64,000 nucleotides of DNA from contig JAIVJZ010000002.1 of assembly GCA_020199775.1 (NCBI GenBank), positions 218,362 to 282,361 on the forward strand, given 5' to 3'. Shown here one piece after another: positions 57,262 to 64,000 of this stretch. The number at the start of each line of letters is the position of its first letter. The first letter of the stretch is position 1. The translations under genes were made by a program, and so were the position numbers. The notes beneath the pieces are model-generated. The model searched no databases, was not told the origin of the DNA, and saw nothing but the letters and a program-made list of their open reading frames with translations. The stretch is from Acidobacteriota bacterium. GTDB taxonomy: Bacteria; Acidobacteriota; Blastocatellia; Pyrinomonadales; Pyrinomonadaceae.

Positions 57262-58464
57262 ATGTTGACCTCCGACCTCGCACTAAGCTGGCAGCGCGGC
57301 AATCAAATCCGGCCGCGCTACATCGAGACGAAAGACGAGGGCTGGCTCGAAGCCGCCTCAGCCCTCATCGAACTCTTCCGCGAGCGCCGGGGCTGCACGC
57401 GCGCCGAACTCGACGCCGCGCTCGAAGATTACGTCGGCACGGGGACGGACTACAAAATCCTGCGCGGCTTGATCAAGTTGTTGATGGATCGGGCGGAGTT
57501 TGCGGCGGGCGTCGAAACAGTGCCCGCGGATTTGCGCCGCGCGGTCTTCCTCAAGGCGCGCGGCGCGCATCCGGTGACGGACGAGGGCGCGCGCGCCGGA
57601 GTCATCGAAGCGGCGGGCGCGGAACTCGGCTGCGCGCCGGAGTTGGTGCGCGCGAATCTGTACGCGGACTTGACGAAGAACCAGCGGCTCCTCGAATTTG
57701 AAGAGACTGACGCACGCGCGCTCGTCGAACTCTACAACGTGGCGCAGGCGCAGGCTCTGCTGTATCGCTCCGTGCGAATGCGCCTGAGCGTCGCGCCGCA
57801 GACGGCGGAAGGTTATCGCGAACTCTTCGGCGCGATCAAAGCCTACCGCCTGATTCACACGATCAAAGGAAGCCCGGCGAACGGTTACGAGATCGAACTC
57901 GACGGTCCCGTCTCCATGTTTCATCGCTCGCAGAAGTACGGCATCCAGATGGCCGTCTTTCTGCCCGCGCTCCTGTTATGCAAAGGTTGGCGCATGCGCG
58001 CCGAGATCGCGCAGCGGCCGCACGGCACGGCCTTCTTCGAGATGGAGAGCGAACGCCACGGGCTGCGCTCGCATTATCTGGCCGTGACGCCTTACGAAAA
58101 TCCCATGAGGGAAAAGTTGTTGGCCGCGTGGGCGCGTTTCCAGAGCGAGTGGACGCTCTCTGTGAGCGGCGAGATCATCGACCTCGGCGCGGGCGCGTTC
58201 ATCCCCGACTTCGTGCTGCGACATCCGACGGGGCGGCAGGTCTATCTTGAGATTTTAGGTTTCTGGACGCCGACGCATCTCAAGGAGCGACTGCGAGAAT
58301 TCGCCGGGAGCGACTTTCGAGATTACCTGCTCGCCGCTTGGGAGGAACTGCGCGGCAGCCGCGAGCCGCTCGTGACCGCACCCCCGCACACGATCATCTT
58401 CAAGCGTTCGCTCGACCCGGCGACGGTGGAGTTGGCGGTTAATAAATTGATCACCGAAGACTGA
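57262..58464 (+). CDS. DUF790 / Bax1-like nuclease partner of XPB
   Basis: 400 aa. Matches the DUF790 family, whose archaeal member Bax1 is the XPB partner nuclease. N-terminal LTSDLALSWQRGNQIRPRYIE and ALEDYVGTGTDYKILRGLIKLL; the C-terminal core IPDFVLRHPTGRQVYLEILGFWTP resembles a PD-(D/E)xK nuclease site (PDF, then YLEILGF). Starts 3 bases after the helicase stop, so the two are co-translated. Predicted to cut damaged DNA near lesions while the helicase opens the duplex. Confidence 0.85.
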   Translation: MLTSDLALSWQRGNQIRPRYIETKDEGWLEAASALIELFRERRGCTRAELDAALEDYVGTGTDYKILRGLIKLLMDRAEFAAGVETVPADLRRAVFLKARGAHPVTDEGARAGVIEAAGAELGCAPELVRANLYADLTKNQRLLEFEETDARALVELYNVAQAQALLYRSVRMRLSVAPQTAEGYRELFGAIKAYRLIHTIKGSPANGYEIELDGPVSMFHRSQKYGIQMAVFLPALLLCKGWRMRAEIAQRPHGTAFFEMESERHGLRSHYLAVTPYENPMREKLLAAWARFQSEWTLSVSGEIIDLGAGAFIPDFVLRHPTGRQVYLEILGFWTPTHLKERLREFAGSDFRDYLLAAWEELRGSREPLVTAPPHTIIFKRSLDPATVELAVNKLITED

Positions 58465-58500
58465 CGGCGAAAATTGACGGTTAAGACGGACTGGCGCGCA

Positions 58501-59529
58501 ATGAAAACTTTCAACCTCTGCTTGCTGGGTTTCGGAAACGTCGGGCGCGCGCTGGTGCGCCTTCTCGCAGAGAAGTCCGTGGAGATGCGCGAGCGGTACG
58601 GCATCGAGTGGCGCATCACGGGCGTGGCGACGCGCCGCATGGGTTGGATCGCGTCGGCGGAAGGGTTACCGGTCGAGTCGTTGCTGCGTGCGGGCGAGTT
58701 CGCGGCGGTCGCGTCGCGGGGCGAGTCGCGTGTGACGAACGTGCGCGAGTGGCTGGCGGCCGCGCGGTGCGACGCGATGTTCGAGATCACGTCGCTTGAG
58801 CCGCTGGCGGGCGAGCCCGCCGTCGGCCATGTGCGCGCCGGGTTGGAGGCGGGCGCGCACGTCGTCACGGCGAACAAAGGCACAATCGTTCACGCCTATC
58901 GCGAGTTGCACGCGCTCGCGGAGGCGCGCGGCCGACGCTTCCTGTTCGACGCGACGGTGGCCGACATGCCCGTCTTCTCGCTCTTTCGCGAGTGCTTGCC
59001 CGCAGTCCGGCTCCGCGCCTTTCGCGGCATCTTCAACTCGACGACCAACATCATTCTCGAAGAGATGGAGCGGGGGGGCGCGTTCGACGACGGCGTGCGT
59101 CGCGCGCAAAGTCTCGGCGTCGCGGAGACCGATCCGTCTTACGACGTTGACGGCTGGGACGCGGCGGTGAAGACGTGCGCGCTGGCGACGGTGCTGATGG
59201 ACGCCCCCTTGCCGCTCGACGAGATCGAGCGGGAGGGGATTCGCGGACTAGACCCTGAAAGCGTGCGTGCGGCGCGTGCGGCGGGGAAACCTTACAAGCT
59301 CGTGAGCAGCGCGGAGCGCGCGGACGAGGGGCGCGTCGCGGCGCGCGTCCGCGCAGAACAGATCGCGGCGGGCGATCCTTTGGCCGCCGCGGGCGGCACA
59401 TCCCTCATCATCCATTTTGAACTGGACATCCTGCCCGGCCTGACTTTGACGGCGCACCATCCCGATCTGCAAAGCACCGCCTACGGCCTGCTCTCCGATT
59501 TCATCAACGCCGTGCGCGCCGAAACTTAG
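58501..59529 (+). CDS. Homoserine dehydrogenase
   Basis: 342 aa. NAD(P)-binding GFGNVGRALVRLL at the start; VTANKG; the substrate/catalytic region GIFNSTTNIILEEME and DPSYDVDGWDAAVKT with the catalytic Lys are conserved. Converts aspartate semialdehyde to homoserine in the threonine/methionine branch. No ACT domain and no aspartokinase fusion. ATG 58501 is chosen over an in-frame TTG at 58474. Stand-alone gene. Confidence 0.9.
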   Translation: MKTFNLCLLGFGNVGRALVRLLAEKSVEMRERYGIEWRITGVATRRMGWIASAEGLPVESLLRAGEFAAVASRGESRVTNVREWLAAARCDAMFEITSLEPLAGEPAVGHVRAGLEAGAHVVTANKGTIVHAYRELHALAEARGRRFLFDATVADMPVFSLFRECLPAVRLRAFRGIFNSTTNIILEEMERGGAFDDGVRRAQSLGVAETDPSYDVDGWDAAVKTCALATVLMDAPLPLDEIEREGIRGLDPESVRAARAAGKPYKLVSSAERADEGRVAARVRAEQIAAGDPLAAAGGTSLIIHFELDILPGLTLTAHHPDLQSTAYGLLSDFINAVRAET

Positions 59530-59587
59530 GATCGAAACATACGCGGGCGGGTAAGTTTCTTTTCGCGCCTTTCGTTTTAAAAAACTC

Positions 59588-59627
59588 TGCGCCTCTCGCG
59601 TGAAATTGTTTTCACGCGAGAGGCGCA
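59588..59627. terminator. Terminator hairpin between convergent genes
   Basis: TGCGCCTCTCGCGTGAAA (59588-59605) pairs with TTTCACGCGAGAGGCGCA (59610-59627); loop of 4 bases. T/A-rich on both flanks. Ends homoserine dehydrogenase transcription and, on the other strand, the following gene. Confidence 0.8.
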
Positions 59628-59682
59628 AAGAAGAAGAACTACTGGCGCGGAGTTGCTTCGCGTCGTTCTCTTGATAAGCGGA

Positions 59683-60609
59683 TTACTGCTCGTCGTCCGT
59701 CTCGGGAACGATGAAGGAGACGTTGGTGAGGACGCTGCGCAGGCGAACCTGACCGAGCAGCGTTTCGAGATAGCAGGCGAGACCTTCGAGCGCGGGACCG
59801 ATCTCGAGAATCCTGCGCGCTGCCGTCACCTGCTTGACGAAGCGTTCGTACTCTTCCCAATCCCTGTACATCAAGTAGCACATGCTGCCGTCGCGAAAAC
59901 GCTTGAGGTGCGCGAGCAGGAGCGCGACCGAAAACTGATCGCATTCCATGTCGGCGCGGCGCGCCAGCCCGACGAGATTCCAGAGGTCGCGGTAGAGGAT
60001 GAGAGCTTCCTCGCGGCGCGCCTGAAAGTCGTTGAAGAGTTCCTCGCCGTCCAGCATGGGGTCGAAGACCTGCGTGAGCGTGATGGTCGATTGCTGGAAG
60101 CAATTGCGCAGCAGCCCGTGCGCGCGTTCGAGCTTGGCGCGGATAGGCAGCGCCTGCGGGTCGTTGATGCCGACGAGTTCGAAGCCGTAGACGCGCCCGA
60201 TCTCGTGGCCGATGGCGTAACTGATGCCGTCGAGCGTGGAGAGCAGTTCTTCATGCGCGCCTTCGAGGTGGAGCATGTCGGCGTCGATCTGTTCGATCAG
60301 CGCGAGCGACTCTTTGTGGATGTTCGTGAAGACGGAGAAGGTCGAGGCGAGCAGTTGATCCTGCTGAACCTTGTTTTCGATGAGACGCAGGTAGTCGAGC
60401 AGGCGCGCGAGATCGGTGAACACGCGGTGCATCGTCACACTGAGCGAGACGGGTTTGAGATTGTCGACGAGCGCGGCGAGCGGCGCGGACAAAATCACTC
60501 CGGCCGCCGTTTGAGCTTCCGCCTCAAGGCAGGCCTCCGCGTCGACCGCATAGGGGGCTAAAGCCTTCGACGGCTCATACGCGGGCTGGTCTAAAATTGC
60601 GCTACTCAT
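59683..60609 (-). CDS. Helical cytoplasmic hypothetical protein
   Basis: 308 aa, soluble, strongly alpha-helical and acidic at the C-terminus (VPETDDEQ). No signal peptide. Repeated helical segments (ARLLDYLRLIENKVQQDQLL, HLEGAHEELLSTLDGISYAIG, SITLTQVFDPMLDGEELFNDF, CYLMYRDWEEYERFVKQV) give it a coiled or bundle architecture. No recognised domain. It has no same-strand neighbour and is flanked by a 500-bp gap upstream and a terminator downstream. A tryptophan-dioxygenase resemblance was considered and rejected. Confidence 0.75.
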   Translation of the reverse strand: MSSAILDQPAYEPSKALAPYAVDAEACLEAEAQTAAGVILSAPLAALVDNLKPVSLSVTMHRVFTDLARLLDYLRLIENKVQQDQLLASTFSVFTNIHKESLALIEQIDADMLHLEGAHEELLSTLDGISYAIGHEIGRVYGFELVGINDPQALPIRAKLERAHGLLRNCFQQSTITLTQVFDPMLDGEELFNDFQARREEALILYRDLWNLVGLARRADMECDQFSVALLLAHLKRFRDGSMCYLMYRDWEEYERFVKQVTAARRILEIGPALEGLACYLETLLGQVRLRSVLTNVSFIVPETDDEQ

Positions 60610-61112
60610 AGTTGACGTGTCCTAACATAAAGGGGTTGTCCGGCGGGGCTGGCCGGGGCAGAACGTCGGAGCGAAAGTTCTCCCGTCGAAGCGGCGAAAC
60701 GCTCTGTGTCGAACTTCCGGCGGCGAAAAGTGAGCGGCGCGGGCAGGCTCTCCGCGCCCCAAGCTACGACTTTGCTCTCAAACTTTATGCCAGAAGCCGG
60801 TGCGACCCGCCGCGCCCGGCAAATAGCGACTTAGGCAACGTTTCCGCATCTAAATAACGGACGTTCATAATGTCGGCCGCGCGGACTGACAGTTTGGCAG
60901 GTCAAGATGGCAGCATTGCGACAATATGGCAGGCTCGCGTTATCAGTTCGCCGTTACGCGCCGGTAAGATTACCGGCCGAAGTTGCCGCGCACGAAGTCA
61001 GACGAGATAAACGTGCGGGGTCTTCCGCGAGTCGTTCGGGCGATCCAACTTTTTCGAGTAAGAGACTATCAACCGGGGCTCTCACTGCGTCTGTGAGAGC
61101 GGGGAGCATTCG
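60610..61112. other. 503-bp gene-free stretch
   Basis: Between the divergent helical-protein and pirin genes. The short open frames here show no homology or ribosome sites. No tRNA or structured RNA recognised; presumably promoters for both neighbours. Confidence 0.55.
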
Positions 61113-61811
<699 letters not shown>

Positions 61812-61870
61812 CGTGCGCGAGAGGCGCGCTGAAATTTTCGCCGGAGCCGCGCGGGAGTTTTTAACGCGAA

Positions 61871-61911
61871 GAGAGGGCGCGGAGAGGAATCAATTCTCTC
61901 CGCGCCCTCTC
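61871..61911 (+). terminator. Terminator after pirin gene
   Basis: GAGAGGGCGCGGAGAG pairs exactly with CTCTCCGCGCCCTCTC around a 9-base loop; followed by a T-rich run (caatgttttt). Related in sequence to the 11382-11482 palindrome. Confidence 0.8.
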
Positions 61912-61982
61912 AATGTTTTTCTCCACGTCCGTTGCCACAGGTAACTTTCCGGCCTGTGTGCAAGGCGGCGACGATTCGCGTT

Positions 61983-62356
61983 TTAGCGGGAAGGCTTCTG
62001 TTGCCTGAGGAGACCCCTTAACTTCATCCTCGCCTTGTGCAACTGCGACTTGCTCGTCCCCACCGAGCAGCCCAGCAGCCGCGCGATCTCTTCGTGCTCG
62101 TGCCCCTCCACGTCGGGATGAAAGCTTCCTGCGCGAGGTCTTCGGCCTCCGCCACGTTCTGCGTCATCCTCAGGCACAGCGAATAGACACGCCGGTTGTG
62201 CCGCGCGTACAGTTCCTCGAAGGCCGTCAGGTCACCCCCGGCGGCAAGCTGCGCGAGTGCATGATCGCTCATGGGAATAGGGGCTTTCTCGGTGGAGGTT
62301 GCGAGTTTGGCTTCGGCGTTCTGCCAGATGGGGTAAGTTGCGGCGTTGATGGTCAT
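61983..62356 (-). pseudogene. Broken ECF sigma factor gene
   Basis: The first frame (from 62356) encodes sigma region 2: [37 protein letters not shown]. Just after QEAF (about 62120) the sequence jumps to a different frame encoding region 4 ([38 protein letters not shown]) and stops at 61983. About 80 codons that normally lie between the two regions are missing and the frame is shifted, so a deletion inactivated it. Related intact families regulate via DVEGxEHxEIAxxLG helix-turn-helix motifs. Confidence 0.85.
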
Positions 62357-62605
62357 GATGACTTAATGAGAGCAAGCGCAGTGCCACAGCTTACATTGCC
62401 GTAGGGCGGGCAATTTACAGGCGCGCGGCGCACAAAATGGCGCATCCAACCATTTCAGGCATGTTTGCCCCCAAAGCGTGTACCGGGCAAAAACTGCGTG
62501 TGCAGGGGATTTACGGCGGTAAGTCTGCGATCCGAGAATTCGTATGGGCGTGGGCGGGGCGGACGGTCGTGCCCGTCGCGTCCTGACGCACGAGGGAGCC
62601 GCGAC

Positions 62606-63145
<540 letters not shown>

Positions 63146-63451
63146 TCACACCGCCACCGGGGCGGCGATCTTGCCGTGCGATCTGTAACCGACGAGTTTT
63201 AAGTTCTCATAGCGCATGTCGAGCAGCCCCGCCAGCCCGCGCAAACGCCCCGCCTCGTCTTCGATCTCAAGTTGCGGCAAGGGGAGCGGCGTGCGCGCGA
63301 GCAGTTCGTGCACCTGTTCGAGATGGTTCCGGTAGATGTGATAATCGCCGAGCGTGTAGATGAATTCGCCCGGTTCGAGTTCGCACGCGTGTGCGAGCAT
63401 GTGCGTCAGCAGCGCGTAAGAACTGATGTTGAAGGGCACGCCGCGGAAGAA
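63146..63451 (-). pseudogene. thyA: Thymidylate synthase, 3' part only
   Basis: The C-terminal ~100 residues of ThyA are intact: FRGVPFNISSYALLTHMLAHACELEPGEFIYTLGD, HIYRNHLEQVHELL, ending HGKIAAPVAV at the stop 63146. Immediately upstream (about 63452) homology and GC-rich composition end abruptly and AT-rich DNA begins, so the catalytic Cys and the first half of the enzyme are absent. Either a mobile element inserted in thyA or the assembly joined two sequences here. Minus-strand open frame runs to 63565 but those residues are not ThyA. Confidence 0.8.
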
Positions 63452-63484
63452 TTGGGAATAAAAATTCTGTGCATTACATTGTAT

Positions 63485-63530
63485 GTGTGTGGGTAAATGC
63501 GCGATTTGCACATTACACACACCGTTTTTT
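63485..63530 (+). terminator. Hairpin with T-tract in AT-rich segment
   Basis: GTGTGTG (63485) and the AAAT/ATTT pair around GCGCG match CACACAC near 63516-63522, followed by CCGTTTTTT. Rho-independent terminator-like or an element end. Confidence 0.5.
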
Positions 63531-63732
63531 GAGTAATACGAATTCATGTGCTTTGGGAAAGACAAAATTGCCGATAATTTAAATCGTACTTAAAAGCTTG
63601 CCATAAATATTACTACGTGAAAGTATAACACTCGAATTCTGCCTGTAATTTCTAGACTCGGCTCTATTACCAGTTCCCAAGGATAATTAACCGTTAACTA
63701 TTTCTCACATCTCACTAGGACGGTGATGGTCC

Positions 63733-63876
63733 ATGCCTGCTGACTATGATCTGATCAGAGTTATCCTTGATCGCTTAGCAAAAGAAGGTTTGAGCTTGGC
63801 GTTGCCTGTTGTTGGAGACGTCATCATTGGAACTCTTGAGGATATTGATGCATCAAGAGATAAAGCTGGGGGCTAG
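63733..63876 (+). CDS. 47-aa ORF, probably the 5' fragment of a gene cut by an IS
   Basis: Begins MPADYDLIRVILDRLAKEGL with AGGA 11-12 bases before ATG and ends DASRDKAGG; the final codons GGC TAG lie in the likely end of the IS1595-like element, so the stop is probably supplied by the insertion. Mostly helical. No family recognised. Absent from ordinary ORF lists because of its size. Confidence 0.5.
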   Translation: MPADYDLIRVILDRLAKEGLSLALPVVGDVIIGTLEDIDASRDKAGG

Positions 63877-64000
63877 AGTAGTTAAAGCGGGTATTTTCGC
63901 AACAGCTTCAACAACTCAGCATACACATTGTTCTTTCTCACATTGAACCTATACTCGCACTCTTTCAAGTGCCAATAGAACTTCTCCGGGGCGATGCCAT
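63868..64000 (-). mobile_element. IS1595-like insertion sequence, right end (partial)
   Basis: The minus strand encodes the last ~39 residues of a transposase ending 63882-63884 (TAA): GIAPEKFYWHLKECEYRFN then ELLKLLRKYPL, the conserved end of IS1595/ISXO2-type transposases. The element continues beyond the window. Its terminus should lie close to GGGGGCTAGAG (63868 onward). Confidence 0.7.

Larger units (their letters stand above)
63452..64000. other. AT-rich segment of foreign character
   Basis: Composition and codon style change sharply at about 63452. The segment carries a hairpin with T tail (63485-63530), a 47-codon ORF, and the terminus of an IS1595-like element reading into the window end. 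No acidobacterial gene recognised. Confidence 0.65.

Noticed and set aside
59683..60609. Tryptophan 2,3-dioxygenase
   Set aside because: Superficially similar helical sequence and length, but haem-binding and substrate motifs of that family are not seen.

Overview
The window reads as chromosomal DNA of a GC-rich Acidobacteriota bacterium, most likely a Blastocatellia relative. This is inferred from gene families: Oar-like TonB receptors with N-terminal carboxypeptidase-regulatory domains, several exported FG-GAP/ASPIC-UnbV (CRTAC1) proteins, TPR proteins, an amphi-Trp protein and many ECF sigma factors. No rRNA, tRNA or CRISPR array was seen. The last ~550 bases are AT-rich, differ from everything before them and carry an insertion sequence end.

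Layout. 1-3.0 kb: anti-sigma/ECF sigma pair and a ROK regulator. 3.1-22.6 kb: exported-protein block with a GNAT enzyme, four FG-GAP/ASPIC proteins, a nitrilase-type amidohydrolase, an Oar-like TonB receptor, a TPR protein and a cytochrome c. 22.6-33.4 kb: alpha-glucan block with three exported GH13 enzymes, 4-alpha-glucanotransferase, an SDR, an SLC45/GPH-like sugar transporter and an exported CarboxypepD_reg protein. 33.6-43.0 kb: second TonB receptor, peroxiredoxin lipoprotein, S41 peptidase, amphi-Trp protein and a histidine kinase/response regulator pair. 43.2-50.5 kb: two orphan exported proteins, an ECF sigma with a very large FecR-type partner, and an ankyrin lipoprotein. 50.9-54.7 kb: four-gene ABC-2 operon. 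54.7-63.5 kb: rtcA, an XPB-like helicase with its DUF790/Bax1 partner, homoserine dehydrogenase, a helical orphan, pirin, a broken ECF sigma, folA and a truncated thyA.

Main discovery. Two genes are interrupted by one in-frame TGA each and continue in the same frame. Each TGA is followed by a compact hairpin with a GG-starting apical loop at the distance expected of a bacterial SECIS element. One TGA replaces the peroxidatic cysteine of a peroxiredoxin lipoprotein (codon 37638-37640, minus strand; hairpin loop 23 nt after it). The other lies inside a 993-residue exported propeller protein fused to a TlpA-like thioredoxin (codon 9571-9573; loop GGUCG 17 nt after it). Read as selenocysteine, both genes are intact. 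This suggests an organism that decodes UGA as Sec and an apparently little-described class of exported selenoprotein (FG-GAP/ASPIC/thioredoxin). The Sec machinery (selA, selB, selC, selD) is not in the window.

Other structure: a dispersed inverted-repeat element (two copies 30 kb apart), a family of long palindromes at gene ends, a CpxR-like direct repeat shared by the S41 peptidase and kinase/regulator promoters, a 92-bp exact copy of the response-regulator gene tail 2.8 kb downstream, and a sharp composition break inside thyA leading into AT-rich DNA with an IS1595-type transposase end.
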